Assembly: GCF_900187015.1 (NCBI RefSeq)
Contig: NZ_LT906479.1
Location: forward strand, 3,906,001 to 3,970,000
Source: Serratia ficaria
GTDB lineage: Bacteria > Pseudomonadota > Gammaproteobacteria > Enterobacterales > Enterobacteriaceae
DNA length: 64,000 nt
Direction of reading: 5' to 3'
A model generated the notes under the pieces. It made no database searches and had not been told where the DNA came from. It saw nothing but the letters and a program-made list of their open reading frames with translations. A program made the position numbers and the translations under genes. Position 1 is the first letter of the stretch. Each line of letters begins with the position of its first letter. This document shows, one piece after another, positions 45,345 to 56,289 of this stretch.

Positions 45345-46083
45345 TAGCTAAGAACTGCTGGTACTGTTTGGATTGTGGAAAACTTCGCGCTAGCTGCTTG
45401 CCATAGCGTTGAACGCTATCCTGACGCCCGGCTAACGCGGCGAAACGAATCTGTAACCATAAGCTGCTGGCGCTGGCCGGCAGAACATGTTGATAACTAT
45501 CCAATAAAAGTTGCGACTGTATGCGCTTCCCTTCTCCAAATTGCTTTTCTGCCTCCACCAACAGTGGAGTGCCCTTGTCCGGATCGACCTTCAGCGCGCG
45601 GGTCAACAAGGTGCGCGCTTCGTCATTCTGTCCGGCCTTGAGAAAACAGTAACCTGCGTTTTCCAGGCTATCGGCGACCTGACCGTAATCGGGCGCCAGC
45701 GCCGCGGCGCTAAACTGCTGTTGTGCCGGTACATACTGCCCTAAACTGCAAAGAAACGCACCGTAATTATTCAATACGGTGCCATTGCCCGGCGCAAGTT
45801 TGAGCGCCTGCCGATAGCGCTGTTCGGCAGCGGCGTTCTCGCCAATCCGCTGCTCGTAGAGCGCCATGCCCAATTGGCTGCGGTAATCCTGCGGGGCCGC
45901 GTCCAGCGCCTTTTCCAGATTCTGCCGCGCGGCGTTCATATCGCCCTGCTGCAGATATTCCAGACCCAGCCGCAGCCGCGTCTGGCCCGCTTCGCCAGAC
46001 TGCGCGTCCTTTTCCGGCGAGGAACCGGAACAGCCTGCCAGTAAACCGGCCGCCAGCAACACTCCCCACAGTTTCAGCTTCAT
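45334..46083 (-). CDS. pilW: Type IV pilus biogenesis/stability lipoprotein PilW (PilF-like)
   Basis: A 249-residue lipoprotein with lipobox LLAGC (cysteine 18) and several tetratricopeptide repeats ([39 protein letters not shown]). PilW/PilF family members help secretin assembly in piliated bacteria; in enterobacteria the role is unclear. The ATG at 46083 gives a proper signal peptide, though AAGGA is about 13 bases upstream; the frame extends to an ATG at 46143. It overlaps rodZ. Confidence 0.88.
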   Translation of the reverse strand: MKLKLWGVLLAAGLLAGCSGSSPEKDAQSGEAGQTRLRLGLEYLQQGDMNAARQNLEKALDAAPQDYRSQLGMALYEQRIGENAAAEQRYRQALKLAPGNGTVLNNYGAFLCSLGQYVPAQQQFSAAALAPDYGQVADSLENAGYCFLKAGQNDEARTLLTRALKVDPDKGTPLLVEAEKQFGEGKRIQSQLLLDSYQHVLPASASSLWLQIRFAALAGRQDSVQRYGKQLARSFPQSKQYQQFLANEY

Positions 46084-46180
46084 GCCCGCATTTATTTCCT
46101 TATCGGCGGTTATCGGTTCGCCTGCCGCGGTGATTTTTCGCATAACAGGCTGTTAGATAACAAAAACAATGCTATAGGAT

Positions 46181-47377
46181 TCAGACCGCCCGCACGTTGA
46201 TAGGTTCCCCGGCCATTTTCTTTTTCAGGGTACGCTTGGTACGGTCGATCACCTCACCCGCCAGTTGCCCGCAGGCGGCGTCGATGTCGTCACCGCGGGT
46301 TTTACGAACAATAGTCGTAAAGCCGTATTCCATCAACACTTTGGAGAAACGATCCACCCGGCTGTTGGAGCTGCGGCCGTAAGGGGCGCCCGGGAAGGGG
46401 TTCCATGGGATCAGGTTGATCTTGCACGGCGTATCCTTCAGCACTTCCGCCAGCTGATGCGCGTCGTCGGTGCTGTCGTTGATGTGATCCAGCATCACGT
46501 ACTCGACGGTGACCCGCCCCTGGTTGGCGTTGGATTTCTCCAGGTAGCGGCGCACCGCGGCCAGGAAGGTCTCGATGTTGTACTTGCGGTTGATCGGCAC
46601 GATCTCGTCGCGGATCTGATCGTTGGGCGCGTGCAGCGAGATCGCCAGCGCCACGTCGATCATGTCGCCCAGCTTGTCCAGCGCCGGCACCACGCCGGAG
46701 GTAGACAGGGTCACGCGGCGTTTGGACAGGCCGAAGCCGAAGTCGTCCAGCATGATCTCCATCGCCGGCACCACGTTGTTCAGGTTGAGCAGCGGCTCGC
46801 CCATGCCCATCATCACCACGTTGGTGATCGGGCGTTCGCCGGCGACTTTCAGCGCGCCGATGATTTTCGCCGCGCGCCACACCTGGCCGATGATCTCCGA
46901 CACGCGCAGGTTGCGGTTAAAGCCCTGCTGCGCGGTCGAACAGAATTTGCACTCCAGCGCGCAGCCTACCTGCGAGGAAACGCACAGGGTAGCGCGGTCG
47001 CCGTCCGGGATATACACGGTTTCGACCTGCTGATCGCCCACTTTGATCGCCCATTTGATGGTGCCATCGGCTGAACGCTGTTCTTCGGCCACTTCCGGTG
47101 CGCGGATCTCGGCGACGCGCTGCAATTTTTGACGCAGGACCTTGTTGATATCGGTCATCTGCTCGAAATCGTCGCAGCAGTAGTGGTACATCCACTTCAT
47201 CACCTGATCGGCGCGGAACGGCTTCTCGCCCATTTTGGCGAAGAATTCGCGCATTTGCTGCCGGTTCAGATCCAGCAGGTTAATTTTGGCTGCGGCCGGT
47301 TGTTCCGCGTTAACGGATTGAGTAGACAGCGAATTATTTTCAGACACGGTGTGCTCGGACGTGATGGGTTCTAACAT
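46181..47377 (-). CDS. rlmN: Dual-specificity rRNA/tRNA adenine-C2 methyltransferase RlmN
   Basis: A 398-residue radical SAM enzyme with the cluster motif CALECKFC near residues 137-144 and the methyl-carrying cysteine in DIDAACGQL near residue 370. It methylates A2503 of 23S rRNA and A37 of some tRNAs, increasing translational accuracy. The extreme N-terminus (about 34 residues before [15 protein letters not shown]) is longer than in E. coli, so the start is slightly uncertain. Confidence 0.96.
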   Translation of the reverse strand: MLEPITSEHTVSENNSLSTQSVNAEQPAAAKINLLDLNRQQMREFFAKMGEKPFRADQVMKWMYHYCCDDFEQMTDINKVLRQKLQRVAEIRAPEVAEEQRSADGTIKWAIKVGDQQVETVYIPDGDRATLCVSSQVGCALECKFCSTAQQGFNRNLRVSEIIGQVWRAAKIIGALKVAGERPITNVVMMGMGEPLLNLNNVVPAMEIMLDDFGFGLSKRRVTLSTSGVVPALDKLGDMIDVALAISLHAPNDQIRDEIVPINRKYNIETFLAAVRRYLEKSNANQGRVTVEYVMLDHINDSTDDAHQLAEVLKDTPCKINLIPWNPFPGAPYGRSSNSRVDRFSKVLMEYGFTTIVRKTRGDDIDAACGQLAGEVIDRTKRTLKKKMAGEPINVRAV

Positions 47378-47471
47378 AATGATCTCTGGCCTCGTTGTTA
47401 CACGTTATGGCGCTAAAGAATGGAAAGTAAGTTGTGCGGTGCAAACCGGGTACCCCGGGGACGGCACTAAA

Positions 47472-47508
47472 AACGCGCCCCTGACGAGTCGTCTCATCAG
47501 GGGCGCGG
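47472..47508 (-). terminator. Rho-independent terminator of ndk
   Basis: CGCGCCCCTGA and TCAGGGGCGCG form an 11-bp stem; on the minus strand it is followed by TTTTTAG. It lies about 105 bases after the ndk stop and 95 bases before rlmN. Confidence 0.85.
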
Positions 47509-47613
47509 CATTGTACAAATTTTAGTAGCGGGTTTCCATGTCTGAAAGGCATTCAGGGCATTTTTATTGTTTCAGCCGGTGAATGCGCGCTTCCTGCCAG
47601 GAAACGCCGAGCA

Positions 47614-48039
47614 TCAACGTGGGCAGATTTCGCTTTCGTTGAAGAAGTATGCGATTTCGCGCTGTGCGGATTCTACCGCGTCGGAACCGTGAACGGCGTT
47701 AGCGGTGAAGCTGTCCGCGTAGTCGGCGCGCAGGGTGCCAGCCAGTGCGTTGTCAGGGTTGGTTGCGCCCATGATGTCACGGTTGCGCTGTACCGCGTTT
47801 TCCGCTTCCAGAACCTGTACCACGATCGGGCCGGAGGTCATGAACTCAACTAGGCCGTCGAAGAATGGGCGACCTTTGTGCTCGGCGTAGAAGCCTTCAG
47901 CCTGTTCGCGGGTCAGACGCAGCATTTTGGATGCGATGATTTTGAAGCCTGCACGCTCGAAACGCGCATAGATTGCGCCGATGTCGTTGTTGGCTACGGC
48001 GTTTGGTTTAATGATGGAAAAGGTACGTTCTACGGTCAT
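47614..48039 (-). CDS. ndk: Nucleoside diphosphate kinase
   Basis: A 141-residue enzyme that balances nucleoside triphosphate pools by a phospho-histidine intermediate; the active-site histidine is in [13 protein letters not shown] (about residue 117). [16 protein letters not shown] at the N-terminus is the usual start. It is monocistronic with its own terminator. In E. coli pbpC, yfhM and sseA separate ndk from sseB; here they do not. Confidence 0.98.
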   Translation of the reverse strand: MTVERTFSIIKPNAVANNDIGAIYARFERAGFKIIASKMLRLTREQAEGFYAEHKGRPFFDGLVEFMTSGPIVVQVLEAENAVQRNRDIMGATNPDNALAGTLRADYADSFTANAVHGSDAVESAQREIAYFFNESEICPR

Positions 48040-48203
48040 GATGGCCTCTGTATAGCTTCCAAAACAGGCCGGTCTGCAACAAAGCCGGCCTTCTCAAGTG
48101 GCGCAGATTATATGTGCGCCGTTAACGCTTGCCTACGGGAAAATCAACATTTCATTAAAAAAATATGATCTTCATGGGGCATCATCGACGCCGCCGGCAA
48201 GGG

Positions 48204-49034
48204 TTACTGGGTTTTGTCGGTCGACGGAATGATGTTGCGCAGCCAGCTGCCCCAGCGGCGCTGATAGAACGGCTGGGTATGGGTGATCAGATAGTGGCTG
48301 ACCCCGCGCTCTTTTTCCGACACCAGGCAGAAATCCACCGGTTCGTCGTTGGGCGCCGTTTCGCTGGCCACGCCGCCGGCTTCGTTGATCAAGGCGTCGA
48401 TCTCCGCCGGCTCGCCATCCACCTCCAGGCCGACCAGCAGATTGGGCTTTTCGTCCACCGCCCGATCGTGCATCAGCGCCAGAAAGGCGCGGCGCACCGG
48501 CTTGCGCTGGCTGAACAGCGTGGTCAGCGCGTCCACCATCGCCGCAGGGTATTCTTCGGGCTGGCCGAGCAGGATCTGCGTGTCCTTGTCGACATAGTGC
48601 TCCACCGGCTTGGCGACGCCGCCGGTGGCCAACAGCATCGCCACCTCTTCCGGGTAAAACTCCTTGCCGTACTCCGCCTTCGGGTTGAGGAACAGATCGG
48701 CGCCCTGGGTGATTTCAAACAGCACCCGCGCCGGCAGCGCGATGAACGGCTGTTCGTCCTCAACGGCTTTCTGCAGCGCTTCCAGCGAGGAGAAGAACGG
48801 AATGATGCTGCCGCCGTCCTGCTTTTCCCAGTGCTGGATATTGATGGGGGTATCGGCGTTCAGGATGACGTCTCCGTCCTGCGGCACCTGTTCGCTGTCG
48901 CCGAGGATCAATACCGTGGCCTCCAGCAGCTCGCGGAAGAACGCCGGGCGGTGGGCCGGCTCCGTTACCGCCAGCTTCAGCAGGCGTTCAAGTTCGTTCT
49001 CGCCGGGGGCGGCATCCTGATGATGGGAACTCAT
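48204..49034 (-). CDS. sseB: SseB-family protein (enhanced serine sensitivity)
   Basis: A 276-residue protein with an SseB domain at about 15-125 (ELERLLKLAVTEPAHRPAFFRELLEA) and a C-terminal SseB domain at about 150-270 (VLLGQPEEYPAAMVDAL). The molecular function is not settled; in E. coli its overexpression changes serine sensitivity. It lies after pepB as in E. coli. The ATG at 49034 is followed by MSSHHQDAAPGE. Confidence 0.93.
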   Translation of the reverse strand: MSSHHQDAAPGENELERLLKLAVTEPAHRPAFFRELLEATVLILGDSEQVPQDGDVILNADTPINIQHWEKQDGGSIIPFFSSLEALQKAVEDEQPFIALPARVLFEITQGADLFLNPKAEYGKEFYPEEVAMLLATGGVAKPVEHYVDKDTQILLGQPEEYPAAMVDALTTLFSQRKPVRRAFLALMHDRAVDEKPNLLVGLEVDGEPAEIDALINEAGGVASETAPNDEPVDFCLVSEKERGVSHYLITHTQPFYQRRWGSWLRNIIPSTDKTQ

Positions 49035-49058
49035 GGCAAACTCCAGGGATCAAATAAC

Positions 49059-49080
49059 GGGGCCCAGCATGCTGGGCCCC
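49059..49080 (-). terminator. Rho-independent terminator of pepB
   Basis: GGGGCCCAGC-AT-GCTGGGCCCC is a perfect inverted repeat between the pepB stop and sseB start; the minus strand continues GTTATTTG, a modest T-tract. Confidence 0.7.
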
Positions 49081-49123
49081 GACGATAACGCCTATTCTAG
49101 CGCCCGCGATAACGGGCGTTCAA

Positions 49124-50419
49124 TTATTTGGCCTTGCTCAGCAGCAGATTCGCCAGGGCGCGCACGCCCAGGCCGGTCGCCCCGGCGGACCACTGATCCA
49201 CCGCGCCTTTGCGGTAGGTGGCGGAACAGTCGATGTGCAGCCAGCCTTTTTGGTAGTTCTTCACAAAGTGCGACAGGAAGGCGGCCGCGGTGCTGGCGCC
49301 GGCGGTGTAAGCCGGGCCGGCCACGTTGTTCAGCTCGGCGAAGTTGGACGGCAGCTGGCTGCGGTGGAACTCGGCCAGCGGCAGGCGCCAGAACGGCTCC
49401 TGCTCCGCCGCCGCACTGCTCAGCAGCGCCTGCGCCAGCGCGTCGTCGAAGCTGAACAGCGCGTGATAGTCGTTGCCTACCGCAGTCTTCGCCGCGCCGG
49501 TCAGGGTGGCGCAGTCGATAATCAGCTGCGGATTCTGCTCGGATGCGTCGATCAGGCCGTCGGCCAATACCAGGCGCCCTTCCGCATCGGTGTTCATCAC
49601 CTCGACGGTTTTGCCGTTGCGGTAGCGAATGATATCGCCCAGCTTGAAGGCGTTGCCGCTGACCATGTTGTCAGCGCAGCACAGGTACAGCTTCACCCGC
49701 TGCTGCAGGCCGCGCGCCGCCGCCAGCGCCAGCGCGCCGGTGATGGTGGCCGCGCCGCCCATGTCGGCCTTCATCGAGTCCATAAAGGCGCTCTGTTTCA
49801 GGCTGTAGCCGCCGGTGTCGAAGGTGATGCCCTTGCCCACCAGGCAGGCGAAGACCGGGGCATCCGGATTGCCGGTCGGGTTGAAATCCAGCGCCAGCAG
49901 CACCGGCGAACGGTCTGAGCCGCGGCCGACGGTGTGGATGCCGGCATAGTTCTGCTCGCGCAGATCTTCGCCCTTGGTGATGCGATAGCTGACGGCATCG
50001 CAGCCGACGTCGCACATCAGGTCGACGGCGCGGGTCGCCAGCTGTTCCGGGCCCAGCTCTTCCGCCGGCATATTGATGGTGTCGCGCACCCAGTCAATAA
50101 TCTTCAGGCGCTGATCCAGCTCTTTGCGCTCGGCTGCCGGCAGCTCCGCCCATTCGACCTTGCGTTGGCCCTTCGGCCCGCGGTAACCCTGCCAGAACGC
50201 CCAGCTGTTTTCCAGATCCCAACCTTCGCCGGTCAGCTGCACGTTTTTGATGCCCTGACCGTCGATTTTGCGCCCGGCGCGCTGAACCGCGCCCAGCTTG
50301 TCGTTGCCGATCAGATGAATAGTCATCCCTTCCGCGTCGGTGCTCAGCAGCGCTTTCTCGCCCCAGCGAGCGTCGGCAGGCTGTTGCGACAGCCTGACCT
50401 GCATGAATTCTGTTGTCAT
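49124..50419 (-). CDS. pepB: Aminopeptidase B
   Basis: A 431-residue leucyl-aminopeptidase (M17) family enzyme. The metal-binding core includes [15 protein letters not shown] near residue 195, [13 protein letters not shown] near 220 and [18 protein letters not shown] near 275. It is a two-metal cytosolic hexamer that releases N-terminal residues from peptides. It follows iscX, after the isc terminator. Confidence 0.96.
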   Translation of the reverse strand: MTTEFMQVRLSQQPADARWGEKALLSTDAEGMTIHLIGNDKLGAVQRAGRKIDGQGIKNVQLTGEGWDLENSWAFWQGYRGPKGQRKVEWAELPAAERKELDQRLKIIDWVRDTINMPAEELGPEQLATRAVDLMCDVGCDAVSYRITKGEDLREQNYAGIHTVGRGSDRSPVLLALDFNPTGNPDAPVFACLVGKGITFDTGGYSLKQSAFMDSMKADMGGAATITGALALAAARGLQQRVKLYLCCADNMVSGNAFKLGDIIRYRNGKTVEVMNTDAEGRLVLADGLIDASEQNPQLIIDCATLTGAAKTAVGNDYHALFSFDDALAQALLSSAAAEQEPFWRLPLAEFHRSQLPSNFAELNNVAGPAYTAGASTAAAFLSHFVKNYQKGWLHIDCSATYRKGAVDQWSAGATGLGVRALANLLLSKAK

Positions 50420-50470
50420 AGCCTTCTTACTCCGGATTATTCTTTTATTAATCTTGTCGGATACAAAATA

Positions 50471-50495
50471 AACGGGCCGCCGATGGCAGCCCGTT
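50471..50495 (-). terminator. Rho-independent terminator of the isc operon
   Basis: AACGGGC and GCCCGTT pair around an 11-base loop just after iscX; the minus strand continues TATTTTG. Confidence 0.75.
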
Positions 50496-50502
50496 ACGCT
50501 AT

Positions 50503-50703
50503 TTACTCCGCTTCATCTAACCAGACCAGCAGGATCGCTTCCAGTATTTTTTCGTTGGAAGCCTGAGGATCGTCGTCGAACTCTTCGAGATCGCAAATCC
50601 ACCGGTGCATGTCGGTAAAACGCACGGTTTTCGGATCGGTGTCCGGGTATTGGTCGTACAGGGCTTCGCCGATTTCTCGGCTGTCGGTCCACTTCAGTCC
50701 CAT
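50503..50703 (-). CDS. iscX: Fe-S cluster assembly protein IscX
   Basis: A 66-residue acidic helical protein ([43 protein letters not shown] at the end). It binds IscS and iron and modulates cluster assembly, possibly with the frataxin CyaY. It is the last gene of the isc operon, 32 bases after fdx. Confidence 0.97.
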   Translation of the reverse strand: MGLKWTDSREIGEALYDQYPDTDPKTVRFTDMHRWICDLEEFDDDPQASNEKILEAILLVWLDEAE

Positions 50704-50735
50704 TATGATCTCCTGATTGGCGCCGCGGCTAACAA

Positions 50736-51071
50736 TTAATGCTCACGCGCGTGGTTGACGGTATAACGCGGCATTTCAACCACCAAATCTTCGTCGGCGA
50801 CCAGCGCCTGACAGCTCAGGCGGCTTTCCGGCTCCAGGCCCCAGGCCTTGTCCAGCATGTCGTCTTCCAGCTCGCTGCTCTCTTCCAGAGAATCGAAGCC
50901 TTCACGCACGATGCAGTGACAGGTGGTGCAGGCGCAGGATTTCTCGCAGGCGTGCTCGATTTCAATGCCGTTGCGCAGCGCAACGTTGAGGATAGATTCC
51001 CCTTGTTCGGCTTCCAGTACCGCCCCCTCCGGGCATAAATCTTGATGGGGCAGGAAAACAATTTTAGGCAT
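50736..51071 (-). CDS. fdx: ISC-system [2Fe-2S] ferredoxin
   Basis: A 111-residue adrenodoxin-type ferredoxin. Cluster ligands are in [10 protein letters not shown] (near residues 42-51) and LSCQAL (near 87). It supplies electrons to IscS/IscU during iron-sulfur cluster synthesis. It starts 2 bases after the hscA stop, so the two are coupled. Confidence 0.98.
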   Translation of the reverse strand: MPKIVFLPHQDLCPEGAVLEAEQGESILNVALRNGIEIEHACEKSCACTTCHCIVREGFDSLEESSELEDDMLDKAWGLEPESRLSCQALVADEDLVVEMPRYTVNHAREH

Positions 51072-51073
51072 GG

Positions 51074-52924
51074 TTAAACCTCATCCACAGAATGGCCAGC
51101 CAGCGCGCGGCGGATGGAAGCATCCATGCGGCGCGCGGCAAAATCTTGCGTTTGTGCATCTAATGTTTTGATTGCGTCTTCGATGGCGGCGGGGGAGTCG
51201 CCCTGCACCGCCTGCTGCAGCGCCTGCGACGCGGCGGCGATCGCCTGGCTTTCCGCTTCGCTCAGCAGCGCGGCGTCGCTGGCCAGCGCGCCCTGCAGGC
51301 TTTCCAGCACCCGCGAGGCTTCCACCCGTTGTTCCGCCAACTTGCGCGCGCCGACGTCGCTCTGGGCGTTGGCCATCGAATCCTTGATCATGCCGGCAAT
51401 CTCGTTGTCGGACAGGCCGTACGACGGCTTGACCTGAATCGAGGCTTCGACGCCGGTGGATTTCTCCATCGCCGTGACGCTCAGCAAGCCGTCGGCGTCC
51501 ACCTGGAAGGTGACGCGGATATGCGCCCCTCCGGCCGGCAGCGGCGGCAGCCCGCGCAGCGTGAAGCGCGCCAGCGAGCGGCAGTCCTGCACCAGTTCGC
51601 GTTCGCCCTGCAGCACGTGGATCATCATCGCGCTCTGACCGTCTTTGAAGGTGGTGAACTCCTGCGCGCGCGCCACCGGGATGGTGGTGTTGCGCGGGAT
51701 CACCTTCTCGACCAGGCCGCCCATGGTTTCCAGCCCCAGCGACAGCGGGATCACGTCCAGCAGCAGCATGTCGCTGTCCGGCTTGTTGCCCACCAGAATG
51801 TCGGCCTGGATCGCCGCGCCGATGGCGACGACTTTATCCGGATCTATAGAGGTCAGCGGGGTGCGGCCAAAGAAGGCGCCCACCTGCTCACGCACCAGCG
51901 GCACACGGGTGGAACCGCCGACCATCACCGCTTCCAGCACCTCTTCGGCGCCGACGCCGGCGTCTTTCAGCGCGCGGCGGCAGGCCATCAGCGTGCGTTT
52001 CACCAGCGGGGCGATCAACGCGTCGAACTGGGCACGGGTCACTTCGCCCTGCCAACCGGCAATCTCGACGCGCACGCTGTCGGTATCGCTCAGCGCGATT
52101 TTGGCGGCGATGGCGGCGTCCAGCAGTTGGCGCTGCACGCCGTGATCGCTGCGGTCGGCCACGCCGGCCTGCTCGCGCAGCCAATCGGCCAACAGGTGGT
52201 CGAAATCGTCGCCGCCCAGCGCGGAATCCCCGCCGGTGGCCAAGACTTCAAACACCCCGCGGCTGAGGCGCAGAATGGAAATATCGAAGGTGCCGCCGCC
52301 CAGATCATAGACCGCGATCACCCCTTCCTGACCGGAGTCCAGGCCGTAGGCGATCGCCGCGGCGGTCGGTTCGTTCAGCAGACGCAGCACGTGCAGGCCG
52401 GCCAGACGCGCGGCGTCCTTGGTGCCCTGGCGCTGCGCGTCGTCAAAATAAGCGGGAACGGTGATCACCACGCCGTCCAGCTCCCCTTCCAGCGCCGCCT
52501 GAGCGCGGGCGGACAAGGTCCGGAGAATATCGGCGGATACGCCTACCGGGTTAACCGGGCCGGCGGCGGTGACGATCATCGGCAAGCCGTTGTCGCTGGC
52601 CTGGAACTGGTACGGCAGGTTCGGGTAACGCTGCTGCACGTCCGCCAGGGAACGGCCCATCATGCGTTTGACCGAGCTGACGGTGTTGGCCGGATCCTGC
52701 GCCGCCTGTTGGCGCGCCTCCCAGCCGACCGTCTGTGCGTCGGCCTGATAGTGCACCACCGAAGGCAGCAGAGGGCGGCCCTGTGCGTCGGCCAGCGTTT
52801 CCGCCTGCCCGCTGCGCACCGTGGCGACCAGCGAATTGGTGGTGCCTAAATCGATGCCCGCCGCCAAACGGCGCTGGTGCGGCGCGGCGCTGAGGCCAGG
52901 CTCACTAATTTGTAATAAGGCCAT
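51074..52924 (-). CDS. hscA: Fe-S cluster chaperone HscA (Hsp70)
   Basis: A 616-residue Hsp70. The ATPase domain has [14 protein letters not shown] near residue 24 and [13 protein letters not shown] near 205; the substrate domain begins after the linker [17 protein letters not shown] near 395. It binds the LPPVK motif of IscU and, with HscB, drives cluster transfer to target proteins. It lies between hscB and fdx. Confidence 0.98.
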   Translation of the reverse strand: MALLQISEPGLSAAPHQRRLAAGIDLGTTNSLVATVRSGQAETLADAQGRPLLPSVVHYQADAQTVGWEARQQAAQDPANTVSSVKRMMGRSLADVQQRYPNLPYQFQASDNGLPMIVTAAGPVNPVGVSADILRTLSARAQAALEGELDGVVITVPAYFDDAQRQGTKDAARLAGLHVLRLLNEPTAAAIAYGLDSGQEGVIAVYDLGGGTFDISILRLSRGVFEVLATGGDSALGGDDFDHLLADWLREQAGVADRSDHGVQRQLLDAAIAAKIALSDTDSVRVEIAGWQGEVTRAQFDALIAPLVKRTLMACRRALKDAGVGAEEVLEAVMVGGSTRVPLVREQVGAFFGRTPLTSIDPDKVVAIGAAIQADILVGNKPDSDMLLLDVIPLSLGLETMGGLVEKVIPRNTTIPVARAQEFTTFKDGQSAMMIHVLQGERELVQDCRSLARFTLRGLPPLPAGGAHIRVTFQVDADGLLSVTAMEKSTGVEASIQVKPSYGLSDNEIAGMIKDSMANAQSDVGARKLAEQRVEASRVLESLQGALASDAALLSEAESQAIAAASQALQQAVQGDSPAAIEDAIKTLDAQTQDFAARRMDASIRRALAGHSVDEV

Positions 52925-52950
52925 ATTGAAGCTTCCACAATAGAAATGTG

Positions 52951-53472
52951 TTACTCAAAACCCAGCAGTTTTTCTTCGAGTTGTTCAACCTGTTGCTGGA
53001 GTTTGTCCAAAAAGCGCAGCTTGCGCACGGTGTCGGCGGCGTCCGGCCATTGTTCGCCGTCCAACTGCTGCACCATCAGGGCGCTGCGCCGTTTGATCGA
53101 GCCGCTCAGCCGCGCGCCGAAATCGGCCAGCAGGCTTTCCGCATCCGCCTGGCGTTCAATGGCGTCGAGCTCCTCGCGCAGCTCCAGCTGTTCCATCAGA
53201 AAAGCGGTATCGCGCAGGGTGTGCTGCTCGTTGCCCAAATCAAAGCCGTGCAAAGATAGCATATACTCCGCGCGTTTTAATGGGTGCTTCAGCGACTGGT
53301 AGGCTTCATTGATGGTCGCGGCCTGCTGCAACGCCATCAGGCGTTCGCGCTCCGGCTGATTGGCGAAACGATCGGGATGGAATTGACGCTGCAGATCCTG
53401 AAAGCGGGATGTGAGCAAGCTGCCGTCCAGCGTATAGCGAACGGGCAGCCCGAATAAAGTAAAGTAATCCAT
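52951..53472 (-). CDS. hscB: Fe-S cluster co-chaperone HscB
   Basis: A 173-residue J-domain protein; the J domain spans about 1-75 with the HPD motif in [11 protein letters not shown], and the C-terminal helical domain binds IscU. It delivers IscU to HscA and stimulates its ATPase. It is followed 26 bases later by hscA. Confidence 0.98.
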   Translation of the reverse strand: MDYFTLFGLPVRYTLDGSLLTSRFQDLQRQFHPDRFANQPERERLMALQQAATINEAYQSLKHPLKRAEYMLSLHGFDLGNEQHTLRDTAFLMEQLELREELDAIERQADAESLLADFGARLSGSIKRRSALMVQQLDGEQWPDAADTVRKLRFLDKLQQQVEQLEEKLLGFE

Positions 53473-53534
53473 AGCGTGCTCTGGCGTTAGCGGATGAAGT
53501 TCCCCCGCTGCACGCGGGGGAGCACGATGGACTG

Positions 53535-53858
53535 TCAGACGTTAAAACTTTCGCCGCAGCCGCACTCGCTTGAGACGTTCGGGTTGTTGAACTTGAAGCC
53601 TTCGTTCAGGCCTTCCTTAACGAAATCAAGCTCGGTGCCGTCAAGGTAGACCAGGCTCTTGCCGTCGATGATCACCCTGACGCCTTTGTCTTCAAAAACG
53701 ATGTCGTCATCGTTCATTTCGTCAACAAATTCCAGCACGTACGCCATCCCGGAGCAGCCGGAGGTTCTGACCCCCAGACGCAGGCCGAGACCTTTTCCGC
53801 GGTTGTTCATAAAAGCCTGAACACGCTGCGCAGCGCTGTCGCTCATGGTAATTGACAT
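53535..53858 (-). CDS. iscA: Iron-sulfur cluster assembly protein IscA
   Basis: A 107-residue A-type carrier. The three conserved cysteines are in RTSGCSGM (about 35) and SECGCGES (about 99 and 101). It carries Fe-S clusters or iron to targets. The ATG at 53858 ([13 protein letters not shown]) matches E. coli IscA and has GAGG upstream; the ATG at 53876 would add MKCEVV. Confidence 0.97.
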   Translation of the reverse strand: MSITMSDSAAQRVQAFMNNRGKGLGLRLGVRTSGCSGMAYVLEFVDEMNDDDIVFEDKGVRVIIDGKSLVYLDGTELDFVKEGLNEGFKFNNPNVSSECGCGESFNV

Positions 53859-53920
53859 CACAACCTCACACTTCAAATCAAAGCCCAGCCTGGCCGGCCG
53901 GGTTCACTGACTCAGAAAAA

Positions 53921-54307
53921 CTACTTGGCGCCATGCTTGCTCTTGTAGTCGGCGATCGCTGCTTTAATGGCGTCTTCGGCCAGGATAGAGCAGTGAATTT
54001 TAACCGGCGGTAATTCCAGCTCTTCGGCGATCTGGGTGTTTTTGATCGCTTCGGCCTGATCAAGAGACTTGCCTTTCATCCATTCGGTCACCAGCGAGCT
54101 GGAGGCGATGGCGGAACCGCAGCCGTAAGTCTTGAAGCGGGCGTCTTCAATGATACCTTCATTGTTGACCTTGATCTGCAACTTCATCACGTCGCCACAG
54201 GCCGGTGCACCCACCATGCCGCTGCCGACGGTGGGATCTTCGTTGTCGAAAGAACCCACGTTGCGCGGGTTTTCATAATGATCGATTACTTTTTCGCTGT
54301 AAGCCAT
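53921..54307 (-). CDS. iscU: Fe-S cluster scaffold protein IscU
   Basis: A 128-residue scaffold. Cluster-building cysteines are in GAPACGD (about 37), TYGCGSAIA (about 63) and IHCSILAED (about 106), and the HscA-recognition motif LPPVK is at about 99-103. It receives sulfur from IscS and iron and assembles [2Fe-2S] clusters. It lies 24 bases after iscS. Confidence 0.98.
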   Translation of the reverse strand: MAYSEKVIDHYENPRNVGSFDNEDPTVGSGMVGAPACGDVMKLQIKVNNEGIIEDARFKTYGCGSAIASSSLVTEWMKGKSLDQAEAIKNTQIAEELELPPVKIHCSILAEDAIKAAIADYKSKHGAK

Positions 54308-54331
54308 GACCTTGCTCCTGAATCCTGAGAA

Positions 54332-55546
54332 TTAATGATGTGCCCATTCGATGCTGTTGATATCCACGCCCTGCTTGAACATTTCCCACAGCGGAGAAAG
54401 GTCGCGCAGGCGGCCGATGGACTTGCGCACCAGTTGGATGGTGTAGTCGATCTCTTCTTCCGTGGTGAAACGCCCCAGGGAGAAACGGATCGAGCTGTGC
54501 GCCAATTCATCACTCATGCCCAGCGCGCGCAGCACGTAGGACGGCTCGAGGCTGGCGGAGGTACAGGCGGAGCCGGAGGACACGGCCAGGTCTTTCAGCG
54601 CCATGATCAGCGATTCACCTTCAACATAGTTGAAGCTGACGTTAAGAATGTTCGGAGCGCCATGCTCCAGGGAGCCGTTCAGATACACTTCTTCCATATC
54701 TTTCACGCCGTTCCACAGACGATCGCGCAGGGTGCGCAGGCGCGCCATTTCCGACGCCATCTCTTCTTTGGCGATGCGGTAGGCTTCGCCCATGCCGACG
54801 ATCTGGTGCACCGGCAGGGTGCCGGAACGCATGCCGCGCTCGTGGCCGCCGCCGTGGATCTGGGCTTCGATGCGGATGCGCGGCTTGCGGCGCACGTACA
54901 GCGCGCCGATGCCTTTCGGGCCGTAAATCTTGTGGCCGGAGAACGACATCAGGTCGACTTTCAGCTTGCTCAGATCGATAGGCAGCTTGCCCACGCTCTG
55001 GGTGGCGTCAACGTGGTAAATGATACCGCGCGCGCGGCACATTTCGCCGATCGCTTCGATATCCTGCACCACGCCGATTTCGTTGTTCACGTGCATGATC
55101 GAAACCAGAATGGTGTCGTCGCGCATCGCGGCTTCGAGGGCCTGCAGGTCAATGATGCCATTGCTCTGCGGCGCCAGGTAGGTCACTTCAAAACCTTCGC
55201 GCTCGAGCTGGCGACAGGTGTCCAGCACGGCTTTGTGTTCGGTTTTGCTGGTGATGACGTGCTTGCCTTTTTTCTGATAGAAATTGGCAGCGCCTTTGAT
55301 CGCCAGGTTGTCGGATTCGGTCGCGCCTGAGGTGAACACGATTTCGCGCGGATCCGCGCCCACCAGCTCGGCGATTTGGTTACGGGCGATGTCGACCGCT
55401 TCTTCCGCCTGCCAACCGAAACGGTGGGAACGGGAAGCCGGGTTGCCGAAAGTGCCGTCCAGGGTCAAACACTGCATCATCTTCTCAGCAACGCGCGGGT
55501 CAACCGGCGTCGTCGCTGAGTAGTCCAGATAAATCGGTAATTTCAT
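54332..55546 (-). CDS. iscS: Cysteine desulfurase IscS
   Basis: A 404-residue PLP enzyme that takes sulfur from cysteine for Fe-S clusters, thiamine and tRNA thiolation. The PLP lysine is in [12 protein letters not shown] (about 206) and the persulfide cysteine in [12 protein letters not shown] (about 328). It follows iscR after 55 bases. Confidence 0.98.
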   Translation of the reverse strand: MKLPIYLDYSATTPVDPRVAEKMMQCLTLDGTFGNPASRSHRFGWQAEEAVDIARNQIAELVGADPREIVFTSGATESDNLAIKGAANFYQKKGKHVITSKTEHKAVLDTCRQLEREGFEVTYLAPQSNGIIDLQALEAAMRDDTILVSIMHVNNEIGVVQDIEAIGEMCRARGIIYHVDATQSVGKLPIDLSKLKVDLMSFSGHKIYGPKGIGALYVRRKPRIRIEAQIHGGGHERGMRSGTLPVHQIVGMGEAYRIAKEEMASEMARLRTLRDRLWNGVKDMEEVYLNGSLEHGAPNILNVSFNYVEGESLIMALKDLAVSSGSACTSASLEPSYVLRALGMSDELAHSSIRFSLGRFTTEEEIDYTIQLVRKSIGRLRDLSPLWEMFKQGVDINSIEWAHH

Positions 55547-55601
55547 TGCTCTTATGCTCCGTACATCACTTCCAAAAACTAAAAAAAATACCGCCAGCTG
55601 C

Positions 55602-56096
55602 TTATGCGCGCAGATTAACGTTGATAGTTTCTTGCGGACGGCCGTTGGCCGTGCGGCGCGTATCGTTGTTTTGACGATCCGCCACCACCAGCACTTCCTG
55701 GTTGTTGACCAGTTCTGCCAGCGTAATGTTGTTCAGGAACCCGCTGATGCGCTCGCTCAGATCGCGCCACAGGGTATGGGTCAGACAGCGATCGCCGCCC
55801 TGACAGCCTTCTTTACCCTGGCAACGGGTTGCATCTACCGATTCGTCGACGGCAGTGATGACAGCGCCAACGGCGATCTCACCCGCGTCTTTACCCAGCA
55901 GATAACCACCGCCCGGACCGCGCACGCTGGCCACCAGGCCATTCTTGCGCAGACGGGAGAATAATTGTTCCAGATAAGAGAGAGAAATACCCTGACGTTC
56001 GGAAATATCCGCCAGAGGTACGGGCCCTTCCTGGGAGTGCAATGCTACGTCAAGCATAGCGGTTACGGCATAACGGCCTTTGGATGTCAGTCTCAT
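55602..56096 (-). CDS. iscR: Fe-S cluster regulator IscR
   Basis: A 164-residue Rrf2-family regulator with an N-terminal winged helix ([20 protein letters not shown]) and [2Fe-2S] ligands Cys92, Cys98 and Cys104 in [15 protein letters not shown]. With a cluster it represses its own operon at type 1 sites; the apo form also acts at type 2 sites. It is the first gene of iscRSUA-hscBA-fdx-iscX. Confidence 0.98.
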   Translation of the reverse strand: MRLTSKGRYAVTAMLDVALHSQEGPVPLADISERQGISLSYLEQLFSRLRKNGLVASVRGPGGGYLLGKDAGEIAVGAVITAVDESVDATRCQGKEGCQGGDRCLTHTLWRDLSERISGFLNNITLAELVNNQEVLVVADRQNNDTRRTANGRPQETINVNLRA

Positions 56097-56140
56097 AGCT
56101 CAATGGTTACCTGTTGGTCAAACATGGCCGAAAGTCTGAC

Positions 56141-56190
56141 ATTCCTGAGTAAATCAGTCAACTATTTAACCTAGTAATTTACTCAAGTAT
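56141..56190 (-). promoter_or_regulatory. Two IscR type 1 sites and isc promoter
   Basis: On the minus strand, ATAGTTGACTGATTTACTCA continuing GGAAT (56165-56141) and ATACTTGAGTAAATTACTAG continuing GTTA (56190-56167) are two adjacent imperfect palindromes resembling the paired IscR sites before E. coli iscR. TTGACT in the nearer site can serve as the -35 element. They support autorepression by holo-IscR. Confidence 0.75.
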
Positions 56191-56289
56191 TAGCACGTTT
56201 TGTACTTAGCCATAGCAAATGCATATAAAATGCATGTTATAACCTTTAGATAACTAATACTATTATTGTTGGCCGTTACGCCACGGCAA

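Noticed and set aside
51329..52849. 506-codon plus-strand frame opposite hscA
   Set aside because: Shadow of hscA; the same reasoning applies to the long frames opposite guaA, guaB and der.
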